A DNA stretch of 41,595 bases from a virus: IMG/VR virus record IMGVR_UViG_3300020202_000140, positions 1 through 41,595 of that record; one strand, given 5' to 3'. The position numbers were made by a program, and so were the translations under genes. The notes beneath the pieces are model-generated. The model made no database searches. It saw only the letters and a list, made by a program, of their open reading frames with translations, and was not told the origin of the DNA. Of the stretch, positions 5,618-13,066 are shown piece by piece. Position 1 is the stretch's first letter, and each line of letters begins with the position of its first letter.

Positions 5618-6001
5618 ATGACTGCGGATAAGAAGTTCTATGAGACGCCGGAATTCAAGAAGCTTCAAACTAAATGGTACGCAAGAATCAAGAAAAAGGG
5701 ATTTGTCGACATAGAAGAGGGGCAGGATGAGAGGATTGTAGAACCTGAAGTCTTCAATACCGAAACAAATCAGTACCATCACGGCATCGAATATTATGAA
5801 CTTTGCCTGCGAATTCTCGCGGAAGGTAAATTTCGCAAAGAAATATATAAGTTGATATTTGAACTCCATACTGAAGGTAAGTCCGAACGAGAAATTGCCG
5901 GTGAACTTGAAAAGCTGGATGCAGGCCTAACTCCACAAGCCGTAAGTGAAATAATTAAGCGCATCAAGAAAAACTTCTTACGAGGTATCAAAGTAAAATG
6001 A
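5618..6001 (+). CDS. Helix-turn-helix protein (sigma-region-4-like)
   Basis: A 127-residue protein with GGAGG 9 bases upstream. The C-terminal half carries a long helix (YYELCLRILAEGKFRKEIYK), then ELHTEGKSEREIAGEL and TPQAVSEIIKRIKKN, a sigma-70 region-4-like HTH with the recognition helix at PQAVSEIIKRI. It is one of the most AT-rich genes in the window. The stop overlaps the start of a metallopeptidase gene (ATGA), so the two are translationally coupled. Likely a DNA-binding transcription regulator; the target is unknown. Confidence 0.62.
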   Translation: MTADKKFYETPEFKKLQTKWYARIKKKGFVDIEEGQDERIVEPEVFNTETNQYHHGIEYYELCLRILAEGKFRKEIYKLIFELHTEGKSEREIAGELEKLDAGLTPQAVSEIIKRIKKNFLRGIKVK

Positions 6002-6315
6002 GAATACCGAAGCGCTTCAACTTAAAAGGTAAGGCTTGGCAGGTCGTCGTTGAGACAGATCTGAAGCACGACGATGGCACCGAGTGCGACGGCCTGTGCG
6101 ACGTCGAGGGCAGAGTGATTTACCTGGACGCTCGCCTGCGCGGCAGGAAGAAGAAGTTCATATTCCTACATGAGTTGACCCACGCCTTGATTCATGAGGC
6201 GCACATTAACCCCGGTGTTCGGTTTAGTGAGGGCGTTGAAGAAGTTCTATGTGACGCCTTCGCGGACCTGATAACGAGCAGCTTTACCAATATCAAGTGG
6301 AAGAAACGCAAATGA
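5998..6315 (+). CDS. ImmA/IrrE-like zinc metallopeptidase
   Basis: A 105-residue protein. HELTH at residues 58-62 is the zinc-binding, catalytic HExxH motif. The downstream EEVLCDAFADLI supplies the third ligand Glu and the E-x-x-x-D-x-F-A signature of DUF955. The N-terminal part is a beta-hairpin region (AWQVVVETDL, GRVIYLDARLRG). ImmA and IrrE cleave HTH repressors to release stress or excision genes. Here the gene is coupled to an HTH gene, though that HTH differs from ImmR. It may cut a host or phage regulator, or process a virion protein; context cannot decide. Confidence 0.72.
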   Translation: MRIPKRFNLKGKAWQVVVETDLKHDDGTECDGLCDVEGRVIYLDARLRGRKKKFIFLHELTHALIHEAHINPGVRFSEGVEEVLCDAFADLITSSFTNIKWKKRK

Positions 6316-7028
6316 AACTGAATTCGTCCAAAGTATTCAAGTCGATTCTCATTCTGTCCGATATGCACCATCCCTACGGTCACCCGGACACGGTGCCCTT
6401 CCTTCGGGCGGTGAAGCAGAAGTACGCGCCCGATCTAGTCGTCTGCATCGGCGATGAAATCGACGCACACGATATGAGTTTCCACGACTCCGATCCGGAC
6501 CTGGATAGCGCCGGCCCGGAGCTACGCAAGGCTATCGAGCGATTGAAGCCCATCTACCGAATGTTCCCGGAGTGCACGGTGGTGGAGTCTAACCACGGCA
6601 GTATGGTTCTCCGGAAGGCCAAGGCGGGGAAGATCCCACGCAAGGCCATTAAGAGCTACAACGATATCCTTGACGCCCCTCCTGGGTGGAAGTGGGTGTT
6701 CGACTGTATCTACAACACTCCCCTTGGCCCGGTTTACTTCTGCCACGGTAAGAGTGCGGCGGCCGGCAGGCTCGCCTCTCAGTATGGAATGTCGTGCGTG
6801 CAGGGCCATTACCACGAGAAGGCGCAGATCACGTACATATCCACGCCCGAGCGCTTGATGTTCGACGCACACACCGGGTGTCTGGCCGACGACAAGTCGT
6901 TAGCCCTCGGTTACAACAAGGTCAACCCCAAGCGTCCCATAGTGAGTGTTCTCGTAATCGTAAATGGAATACCCGCCATTGTGCCCATGATCCTTCGCAA
7001 AGGCGGGCGCTGGACCGGTTCACTGTAG
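6312..7028 (+). CDS. Calcineurin-like metallophosphoesterase
   Basis: The ATG at 6312 overlaps the preceding stop; 238 residues. Metal-binding motifs appear in order: SDMHHPYG (D-x-H), CIGDEIDAHD (GDxxD), ESNHGSM (in place of GNHD/E), then CHGKS and GHYHEKA. This is a complete di-metal phosphoesterase set. Phage members of this group often act on DNA ends, 2'-3' cyclic phosphates or nucleotides. Next to nucleotide-metabolism and nuclease genes a nucleic-acid role is the simplest idea. Confidence 0.8.
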   Translation: MKLNSSKVFKSILILSDMHHPYGHPDTVPFLRAVKQKYAPDLVVCIGDEIDAHDMSFHDSDPDLDSAGPELRKAIERLKPIYRMFPECTVVESNHGSMVLRKAKAGKIPRKAIKSYNDILDAPPGWKWVFDCIYNTPLGPVYFCHGKSAAAGRLASQYGMSCVQGHYHEKAQITYISTPERLMFDAHTGCLADDKSLALGYNKVNPKRPIVSVLVIVNGIPAIVPMILRKGGRWTGSL

Positions 7029-7046
7029 CATATTTTATGGTATAAA
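7019..7046 (+). promoter_or_regulatory. Extended -10 promoter before the ParB/PAPS-reductase module
   Basis: TTCACT (7019-7024), 16 bases, then TGGTATAAA: a TG-n extended -10 with TATAAA at 7041-7046. It starts in the last codons of the phosphoesterase gene and sits in a 46-base AT-rich gap, 29 bases before the ATG at 7075. It is one of the best promoter matches I found in the + block. Confidence 0.55.
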
Positions 7047-7074
7047 TTGTCGTACAAACCAAAGGGGTAAGACA

Positions 7075-7815
7075 ATGAATCTTTCTAAGTATCCGATAGT
7101 AACGGTAGCTAAGGCGCTATTTGAACAACTCGCTGAACTCAGTTTGGCCGAGCGCATCGAAGCTATCAATGAAATCAAAACAGCTCTCCACGAAGTCAGC
7201 CCGTTCAAGGGCGAGCCCGTGGATTGCGTGATCTGGATACCGAAGGACCAAGTCCGCGCTAACGACTACAACCCGAACAGCGTGGCGCCGCCTGAAATGA
7301 AACTCCTGGAGACGTCCATCGAACAGGATGGCTACACTCAGCCCATCGTAAGCTGGACGACGGACGGCATGTACGAAGTGGTTGACGGCTTCCACCGTAA
7401 CCGCGTGGGTAAGGAGTGCCCTCAGATCACAGAGCGGGTGCACGGCTATCTACCCTTGACCATTATCAACCAAGACCGCACCGACCTGGGTGACCGGATG
7501 GCATCCACCATCCGCCACAACCGAGCGCGCGGTAAGCACTCCGTCGACTCTATGTCTGACATTGTGGTGGAACTCAAGCGCCGCAACCGGAGTGATGAGT
7601 GGATTGCTAAGAACCTGGGCATGGACCCGGACGAAGTACTGCGTTTGTCTCAAATCTCAGGCCTCACTGAAATGTTCGCCGACACTGAATTCTCACGTGC
7701 TTGGGATATTGAATATCAGGAAAACACTGACGCCGAGAATCTTATCTCAGGGGAAGGGGTAGAGGATGAAACGGATACAGCACCCATGGCATCTGTGGGA
7801 GGACTTTCGACATAA
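7075..7815 (+). CDS. ParB/Srx-fold protein, IbrB-like
   Basis: A 246-residue protein. Residues 52-150 form a ParB/sulfiredoxin nuclease-type domain: VIWIPKDQVRANDYNPNSV, SIEQDGYTQPIV and VDGFHR (residues 103-108, equivalent to the GERR/A motif of ParB). RMASTIRHNRARG (141-153) follows, then a helical HTH-like segment (WIAKNLGMDPDEVLRLSQI). This layout is that of IbrB, the partner of the PAPS-reductase-like IbrA. ParB/Srx folds use nucleotides as cofactors or for phosphotransfer; the activity of IbrB-type proteins is unsettled. First gene of a three-gene unit with its own promoter. Confidence 0.8.
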   Translation: MNLSKYPIVTVAKALFEQLAELSLAERIEAINEIKTALHEVSPFKGEPVDCVIWIPKDQVRANDYNPNSVAPPEMKLLETSIEQDGYTQPIVSWTTDGMYEVVDGFHRNRVGKECPQITERVHGYLPLTIINQDRTDLGDRMASTIRHNRARGKHSVDSMSDIVVELKRRNRSDEWIAKNLGMDPDEVLRLSQISGLTEMFADTEFSRAWDIEYQENTDAENLISGEGVEDETDTAPMASVGGLST

Positions 7816-8155
7816 CTTCTACGGCGGGCTGGAGGACGCACCCAATAAGGAGCAGTCCCTAGAGACCTACGCCGGCCTACTTAAAGACCTAGGCCGCTTC
7901 GAGGCGGCCCTTCAGCGAATAGTGAGTGAGTGGCCATACGCATGCGAGCACAACCTGACAAACAAGAACATGAACCGGATTGCTTACATGGGTCAGGCCG
8001 CGTGCGCTCTAGAGTACCGGATACCACACTATATATCGTGTTCTGGCTATAACCTGCTGACACCCGAGGAACAGGCGGCGGCGGATGCCATGGCTCAGAA
8101 GTACATCGATATATGGGAAGCCAGACACAAGGAGAGAATGAATGTCGCTTCTTAA
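7766..8155 (+). CDS. Conserved-looking partner in IbrB-IbrA module, 129 aa
   Basis: It overlaps the ParB-like gene by 50 bases and the PAPS-reductase-like gene by 14 bases, so the three are made together. The N-terminus KRIQHPWHLWEDFRHNFYG is Trp/His-rich. The rest is helical, with a pair of Cys in a polar stretch (CEHNL, ACALEY, SCSGYN). I recognise no enzyme motif. Its place between the two halves of a functional module suggests a subunit or adaptor. Confidence 0.65.
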   Translation: MKRIQHPWHLWEDFRHNFYGGLEDAPNKEQSLETYAGLLKDLGRFEAALQRIVSEWPYACEHNLTNKNMNRIAYMGQAACALEYRIPHYISCSGYNLLTPEEQAAADAMAQKYIDIWEARHKERMNVAS

Positions 8156-9383
8156 AAAATACAAGGACACTGACGTCCTAACCGAGGCTCGTCGCCGAAT
8201 CAGCGATACCTTCGACAGCTTCGAGAGAATCTATGTCAGCTTCAGTGCAGGCAAGGATTCAACCGTGATGCTTCACTTGGTAATGGAAGAAGCCATCAAG
8301 CGTAACCGCGTGGTGGGCGTGATGCTGGTGGACCTGGAAGCCCAGTATCAAATGACCATGCGCCACGCTCAGGAACTGATCGAGAAGTATAACGACAACC
8401 TGGAACTGTTCTGGGTGGCCCTGCCGATATCGCTCCGGAACGCCGTCTCCAACTTCGAGCCCAAGTGGCTCTGCTGGGACCCGGAAGCGAAGGACGTGTG
8501 GGTAAGACAGCCGCCGAAGTTCGCTATCACCGAGCAGGACTTCTTCCCCTTCTTCCAAGCCGGCATGGAGTTCGAGGAATTCGTACCCCTGTTCGGCGAG
8601 TGGTACGCGCAAGGTAAGACGTGCGCTTGCTTCGTGGGTATCCGCACCGACGAGAGTTTGAATCGGTTCCGTACCATAGCGTCCGATAAGAAGGTGACCT
8701 ACGAGGGCCGGCGCTACACCACGCAGGTTACCGAGAACGTCTACAACGTCTACCCGATTTACGACTGGGCCGTGTCGGATATCTGGAAGTATCACTACGC
8801 GTATCCGAGGAACACGTATAACCGCGTGTACGACTACATGTACAAGGCCGGGCTCACACCGCACCAGATGCGTATCTGTCAGCCCTACGGCGACGACCAG
8901 CGCCGCGGCCTGTGGCTCTACCATATCCTGGAACCGGAGACTTGGTACCGCGTGGTGAGCCGGGTGAACGGCGTCAACTCGGGCGCCCTGTACATCCAGG
9001 AGAACGGCAACGTCACTGGATACAATAAGATTACGAAGCCTGAGCATCACACCTGGAAGTCCTTCTGCGACCTGTTGCTTGCGTCGCTCCCCAAGAAGAC
9101 GCAGGAGCACTATATCGAGAAGTTCCAGACTTTCATCGGCTGGTGGAAGAAGAAGGGCTACCCCGAGGGTATCCCCGATGAAGCTCCCCTGTCCCTTGAG
9201 AATGCCAAGCTGGCCCCGTCCTACCGCCGCCTGTGCAAGGCGCTTCTGCGGAACGACTACTGGTGCAAGGGTCTCAGCTTTACCCAGCCGAAGTCAGAAG
9301 CGTACGGGAAGTATTTGAAGATTCGAGACCAGAAGAAGGCCGGCAAGTCAGCCGAGCCAGACGAGGTGGAAGCCGATGTTTAG
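8142..9383 (+). CDS. PAPS-reductase/ATP-pyrophosphatase-fold protein, IbrA-like (DUF3440)
   Basis: A 413-residue protein. SFSAGKDS (residues 33-40) is the PP-loop that binds and cleaves ATP in adenylyl-transfer enzymes. Further blocks typical of the DUF3440/IbrA group follow: VMLVDLEAQY, CFVGIRTDESLNRF, VYPIYDWAVSDIW and CQPYGDDQRRGLWLY. The C-terminal 130 residues are a helical extension. True PAPS reductases end in a redox Cys motif, not seen here, so sulfate reduction is unlikely. Activation of a base, tRNA or protein is more plausible. It pairs with the ParB-like protein upstream. Confidence 0.82.
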   Translation: MSLLKKYKDTDVLTEARRRISDTFDSFERIYVSFSAGKDSTVMLHLVMEEAIKRNRVVGVMLVDLEAQYQMTMRHAQELIEKYNDNLELFWVALPISLRNAVSNFEPKWLCWDPEAKDVWVRQPPKFAITEQDFFPFFQAGMEFEEFVPLFGEWYAQGKTCACFVGIRTDESLNRFRTIASDKKVTYEGRRYTTQVTENVYNVYPIYDWAVSDIWKYHYAYPRNTYNRVYDYMYKAGLTPHQMRICQPYGDDQRRGLWLYHILEPETWYRVVSRVNGVNSGALYIQENGNVTGYNKITKPEHHTWKSFCDLLLASLPKKTQEHYIEKFQTFIGWWKKKGYPEGIPDEAPLSLENAKLAPSYRRLCKALLRNDYWCKGLSFTQPKSEAYGKYLKIRDQKKAGKSAEPDEVEADV

Positions 9384-9516
9384 ACTTTACGTGTTCGCCC
9401 TACTATTCCTGTTTGGCCTCGGCGCCGGCTACAACGCCGGCCTAGGTAACTACGATCCAGCCGCTGCGTTGATTCTGTTCGCCCCTGTATTCGGTCGCGC
9501 ACTGGGGTACTTGTGA
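9376..9516 (+). CDS. 46-aa two-span membrane peptide
   Basis: The ATG lies within the end of the IbrA-like gene and the stop overlaps the next start (GTGA). Two hydrophobic segments (LYVFALLFLFGLGAGY and AAALILFAPVFGRALGYL) are linked by a short polar turn. Exact overlaps on both sides support translation. Function unknown. Confidence 0.5.
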   Translation: MFRLYVFALLFLFGLGAGYNAGLGNYDPAAALILFAPVFGRALGYL

Positions 9517-10235
9517 GCAACAGTCGCATTATATTCGGTAAAGAGTTGTACTTCGACGAAGCGAAGCACAAGTACTATTACGACGGCAATCCAGTGCCGG
9601 GTGTGACAACGATCCTACAGTGTGTTGCCAAGCCAGTGCTTGTCCCGTGGGCTGTCAAAATGACCAGCGAGTACTGGCTGGAAGCAATGAAGGCTGGGCG
9701 CACTGACTTCGACGATATCTATAAAGAAGGTAAGAGCGTTCACTACAAGAAGTCTGGTGCGGCGGCTGAGATTGGCACGAATGTCCACCAGTATGCTGAG
9801 GCCTTCTTTAGGAAGCAGGAGCTACCGGAACTCAAGACGGACGAAGCTAAGCGCGGTGCCGAAGCATTCCACAAGTGGGTTGATGCTCACAACATCGAGA
9901 TTATGGCCGTCGAGCGCCGTATCTACTCGAAGGAATACAACTATGCAGGGACCACCGACTTCGTGGCCAAGATTGGTGGAGTGCTGGGTATTGGAGACTA
10001 TAAGACTTCGTCCGGTATCTATCCAGAAATGAGGCTCCAGACTGCGGCCTATCAGCACGCGCTCCAGGAGGAGAAGGGTCTCAAGTTCGAAGTCCGTTGG
10101 ATTGTCCGTTTCGATAAGAAGACTGGAGAGTTTGAAGCCAAGCCCTTCTATGATTTTGAATCGGACTTCTCTGGGTTCAAAGGCGCGCTCGCCTTACATA
10201 ATTCATTGAAGGCTATGAATGGGGGTAAGAAATGA
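9513..10235 (+). CDS. PD-(D/E)XK (Cas4/RecB-like) exonuclease
   Basis: A GTG start is coupled to the preceding small gene; 240 residues. The N-terminus LYFDEAKHKYYYDGNPVPGVTTIL is typical of phage RecB-like nucleases. EIGTNVHQYAEAFF is the motif I helix with its His. VERRIYSKEYNYAGTTDFVAKI supplies the catalytic Asp, GIGDYKTSSG the D-x-K motif (E/D...DYK), and MRLQTAAYQHAL the motif IV QxxxY. These enzymes resect DNA ends. It lies two genes before the ERF annealing protein, making a recombination pair like exonuclease plus annealase in other phages. Confidence 0.82.
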   Translation: MSNSRIIFGKELYFDEAKHKYYYDGNPVPGVTTILQCVAKPVLVPWAVKMTSEYWLEAMKAGRTDFDDIYKEGKSVHYKKSGAAAEIGTNVHQYAEAFFRKQELPELKTDEAKRGAEAFHKWVDAHNIEIMAVERRIYSKEYNYAGTTDFVAKIGGVLGIGDYKTSSGIYPEMRLQTAAYQHALQEEKGLKFEVRWIVRFDKKTGEFEAKPFYDFESDFSGFKGALALHNSLKAMNGGKK

Positions 10236-10459
10236 AGATAGGTCGCGCGTTCTGGTATGTTCATAACCCGTCGGGGAAGGCACCGAGACACAAGCATTTC
10301 TCTGAGTTGCTTGCCCGACAGGAGGCCGAGCGATTAGCTCGTTCATTCCCTGGGTCTAAGTTCATCGTACTTCAGGCTGTGGCCCAGTACACCGTTGCTC
10401 CTGATCCTATCGAGGTTACCGAGCTAACAATGTGCAATTCAGAAGAACCGCCGTTCTAA
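10232..10459 (+). CDS. Small hypothetical protein, 75 aa
   Basis: It overlaps the exonuclease stop (ATGA). It is a basic N-terminus (GRAFWYVHNPSGKAPRHKHFSELLARQEAERLARSFPG) with a short strand FIVLQAVAQYTV and an acidic end SEEPPF. The first part resembles small phage proteins that carry an alpha/beta fold, but I cannot name a family. Placed between exonuclease and annealing protein, it may act with them. Confidence 0.55.
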   Translation: MKIGRAFWYVHNPSGKAPRHKHFSELLARQEAERLARSFPGSKFIVLQAVAQYTVAPDPIEVTELTMCNSEEPPF

Positions 10460-10473
10460 ACGGAGAGATTAAA

Positions 10474-10923
10474 ATGAAGACAAGTGAATCAATCAAGAAT
10501 CTGGCCACGGCCCTATCCGCCGCTCACGCTAAGATCACTCACGCATCCAAGGACAGTCAGAACCCGCATTTCCGTAACAACTATGCCAGCCTTGAGAGTG
10601 TGATCGACGCAACCAAGGCAGCGCTCCTTGAGAATAACATCGTGGTTCTCCAGGGCATGAGCGCAGACGGCTCCACGCTGACCACGCGGCTTCAGCATTC
10701 AACCGGTGAGTTCATTGAGACCGATTTGAAGCTGATGCTATCCAAACAAGACATGCAAGGGATGGGCTCAGCTATCACCTACGGCCGTCGCTATGCTCTG
10801 GCCGCGATTCTGAATATCTCACAAGCTGACGACGATGGGAACGCTGCGAGCGAGAAGCCTCGTAAGGCGGCTCCGCCCAAGAATGCTAAGCCGACCGTAA
10901 GTAGTTCTGTAGACGAATTCTAA
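10474..10923 (+). CDS. erf: ERF-family single-strand annealing protein
   Basis: The start is the ATG at 10474 with GGAGAG upstream; 149 residues. The ERF signature is visible: NPHFRNNYASLESVIDATKAAL, a middle strand segment TLTTRLQHSTGEFIET, and GMGSAITYGRRYALAAIL with the conserved SAxTYxRRYxL block. The tail is low-complexity (KPRKAAPPKNAKP), then ends SSSVDEF, acidic and closed by Phe. ERF proteins form rings on single-stranded DNA and anneal complementary strands. With the nearby exonuclease it should provide phage recombination. Confidence 0.9.
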   Translation: MKTSESIKNLATALSAAHAKITHASKDSQNPHFRNNYASLESVIDATKAALLENNIVVLQGMSADGSTLTTRLQHSTGEFIETDLKLMLSKQDMQGMGSAITYGRRYALAAILNISQADDDGNAASEKPRKAAPPKNAKPTVSSSVDEF

Positions 10924-10937
10924 TTTATTGTCTGGGC

Positions 10938-11136
10938 GGCGTGGGAAGCTGGGGTACTACCTAATAAGGTTAACTCCCCTGGAGACACGCCTTGACTCAT
11001 ACGAGGACCCGTTATTATCCGCGCGCCGTTCCTAGGTTAACGGCAGCGGCGGGATGAGTAGACCACGGTTGACACCGTGTACGTCACGGCGGTTGCAGAC
11101 GAGCGTGACGAAGCCTAAGCCGGATTAGCGCCCGGC
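10938..11136 (+). ncRNA. Dense multi-hairpin element, candidate structured RNA
   Basis: The 238-base gap after erf has no credible ORF but folds almost throughout. P1: GGCGTG/CACGCC (10938-10943 / 10986-10991), containing GGGG/CCCC and ACCT-AATA-AGGT. P2: ACTCAT, CCCG, CCGC, GCCGTT (10995-11030) pair with AACGGC-A-GCGG-CGGG-ATGAGT (11039-11059). There the 3' arm is contiguous and 20 of 21 bases pair. P3: CACGGT-TGAC-ACCGTG (11064-11079). P4: CGTCACG/CGTGACG (11082-11110). P5: GCCGG/CCGGC (11119-11136). It lies just upstream of the primase-helicase. It could be an RNA, a leader or a replication origin. Confidence 0.6.
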
Positions 11137-11161
11137 CCCAGACTTTTCTTTAAGGACATCA

Positions 11162-12706
11162 ATGCAAATCTCAATCTCTGATCCACCGAAGTTCGCATAC
11201 TTCAGGCGGGCCGAAGTGCACTCGCTTAAGGACATGGCCGAGCTATGCCTCAAGCACCACTTCTCCCCTGCCCTGTTCGCGAACGGTAAGCGCAACCTAG
11301 CTTCCTTCGAGGCGGCCTACTGTATCGGCCTGGACATTGATAACGACGGCAAGGCGGATACTCCGCTCATGTCGCTGGAAGACGCCAAGTGGGCGTTTAT
11401 GGATTATAGGCACCTGATTCTGCCGTCGCAGTCACACCAGAAGGAAAAGCACGGTAAGGTGGCCGACCGCTTCCGCGTCGTCCTGTTCTTCACTGAGCCC
11501 ATTACCGACCTGGACACATTCTACGCCACATGGTTCTGGTGTAAGGCCAAGTGGCCGGCTATCGACAGTCAGTGTAAGGACCCTAGCCGCGGCTTCTTTA
11601 AACACTCGGCCGTGGCTTCCATATGCGAGACTGGAGAATTAATAAAGCCGGTGCCGCCTGCTCCACGCGCACCTTTACCCGAAGTGTCGGTTAAAGACGT
11701 TTTACCCGGTGAGCGGGGTGAACTCGGTAAGGCTACCCTTAAGTTCCTTCTGAACGGAGCCACGCCGGGTGAGCGTAACGGCAGCGTATTCAAAGCGGCT
11801 AAAGACTTCCAGCAGAACCTGTTCACGATAGAAGAAGCCACTGGGCGTATCATGGAAGCCCTGGAGCGCACCGGGACACTGGCCCGCGACTTCACCGCCG
11901 CCGAAGTGGAGCAGACGATTCACTCTGCGTACAACGGTGTGGTCAAGCATGAGCCACGTCTTGAGCCGAAGCCGAAGAAGGCGTTCAACCTGCTACCCAT
12001 TGGCGAACTATATAAGACGAAGTCTGAGCTGGAGTGGGTGGTTGACCGGCTACTCTCAGTGGGCGGCGTTAGCATTATCTCGGCCGACCCAAAGGCCGGT
12101 AAGTCCACACTGGTCCGGCAGCTTATGCGAGACATACTTCGAGGCGGTACCTTCCTGGACAGGAAGTGCAAGCAAGGCCCGGTCCACTACTACGCGATTG
12201 AGGAACAGCTTGAGGTGGTCAATGTTGCGTTTCAGCGGCTCGGCGTAAACACGACTGATCCACTGCTGGTCCACGTGGGCGATCCACTGGGCGACAATAA
12301 AATGGAGGACTTCCGGGAGCTACTCCTGGATGGTCGGCCGGTACTCGCCGTAATCGACACGCTTTTCGACTTCGTGGATGTAGAGTCAGAGAACAACTAC
12401 AAGGAAGTGAAGCGGGAGTTACGTCGGATTCGTAAGATTGCACGCGATACGGGCACGCATATCCTGCTGGTGCATCACACGGGTAAGGGCCAGAAGGGCG
12501 ACAATCGCTACGGTAGCCAGAAGATTCTAGGCAGTACGGCCATCGCGGGCGGTGTGGACACCACTATCACCGTTGCAGTGTCGGGCCGCAAGCGACTCGT
12601 GAATACGACAGGTCGGGAGATACGGCCGTGGTCGAAACGGAACCTTGTATACGACTATGAGAAAGGGACCTATGCGCTAGGGCCCGAGGAAGATGAGTTC
12701 TTATGA
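11162..12706 (+). CDS. Bifunctional primase-helicase (AEP primase + RepA/RecA-type ATPase)
   Basis: A 514-residue protein with AAGGA before the ATG. The N-terminal domain has archaeo-eukaryotic primase features: GLDIDNDG (Asp58/Asp60), LPSQSHQKEKHGKVADRFRV and DPSRGFF. A linker rich in Pro (160-180) follows. A small helical domain at residues 180-265 is like the primase C-terminal domain. The RecA-like ATPase has Walker A SADPKAGKST (307-316), Walker B VLAVIDTLFDF (394-404) and ILLVHHTGKG sensor/loop (434-443). It unwinds and primes DNA for the split polymerase downstream. The C-terminus is acidic (GPEEDEFL). Confidence 0.85.
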   Translation: MQISISDPPKFAYFRRAEVHSLKDMAELCLKHHFSPALFANGKRNLASFEAAYCIGLDIDNDGKADTPLMSLEDAKWAFMDYRHLILPSQSHQKEKHGKVADRFRVVLFFTEPITDLDTFYATWFWCKAKWPAIDSQCKDPSRGFFKHSAVASICETGELIKPVPPAPRAPLPEVSVKDVLPGERGELGKATLKFLLNGATPGERNGSVFKAAKDFQQNLFTIEEATGRIMEALERTGTLARDFTAAEVEQTIHSAYNGVVKHEPRLEPKPKKAFNLLPIGELYKTKSELEWVVDRLLSVGGVSIISADPKAGKSTLVRQLMRDILRGGTFLDRKCKQGPVHYYAIEEQLEVVNVAFQRLGVNTTDPLLVHVGDPLGDNKMEDFRELLLDGRPVLAVIDTLFDFVDVESENNYKEVKRELRRIRKIARDTGTHILLVHHTGKGQKGDNRYGSQKILGSTAIAGGVDTTITVAVSGRKRLVNTTGREIRPWSKRNLVYDYEKGTYALGPEEDEFL

Positions 12707-13065
12707 AGCTGATAATCGCCGGCACTCGAACGATTGACCCGGACATAGCCTACGCTGAATGCTTAAAGTTTCGTATCCGGCGGCTATTCCCTCAGACCGA
12801 GGTAGTTAGCGGCTGTTGTCCCGGTGTGGATTTGGCTGGTGAAGCGTACGCTGCCTTCTACGATATACCCGTCAAACGGTTCCCTCCCGACTGGGTCAGG
12901 TATGGTCGCGCTGCCGGACCGATTCGGAACCGGGCTATGGCCGAATATGCCGACGCACTTCTGCTTATTTGGGACGGTAAGAGCCCAGGCTCCGCTAATA
13001 TGCGAGCCGAAATGCAGAGACTAGGTAAACCCGTTTATGAGGTACTTCTCAATGAGGCGAAGTGA
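12703..13065 (+). CDS. SLOG-fold nucleotide-binding protein (DUF2493, YspA-like)
   Basis: A 120-residue protein coupled to the primase stop (ATGA). KLIIAGTRTI starts the Rossmann-like fold; VVSGCCPGVDLAGEAYA is the SLOG glycine-rich ligand loop. FPPDWVRYGRAAGPIRNRAMAEYADALLLIWDG is the conserved second half with R-N-x-x-M. SLOG domains bind nucleotides or derivatives such as ADP-ribose or cytokinin-like phosphates. In phages these single-domain forms are common but uncharacterised. A role in sensing or processing a nucleotide signal is possible. Confidence 0.8.
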   Translation: MKLIIAGTRTIDPDIAYAECLKFRIRRLFPQTEVVSGCCPGVDLAGEAYAAFYDIPVKRFPPDWVRYGRAAGPIRNRAMAEYADALLLIWDGKSPGSANMRAEMQRLGKPVYEVLLNEAK

Positions 13066-13066
13066 A

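Noticed and set aside
8259-9110. 283-aa open frame on the - strand
   Set aside because: It is antisense to the IbrA-like gene, whose PP-loop and family blocks are clear; it has Val/Arg/His-rich shadow composition and no motifs.
10938-11136. tRNA or tmRNA in the structured gap
   Set aside because: No T-loop GGTTCRA, no acceptor stem of seven pairs with CCA, and no anticodon arm in register.
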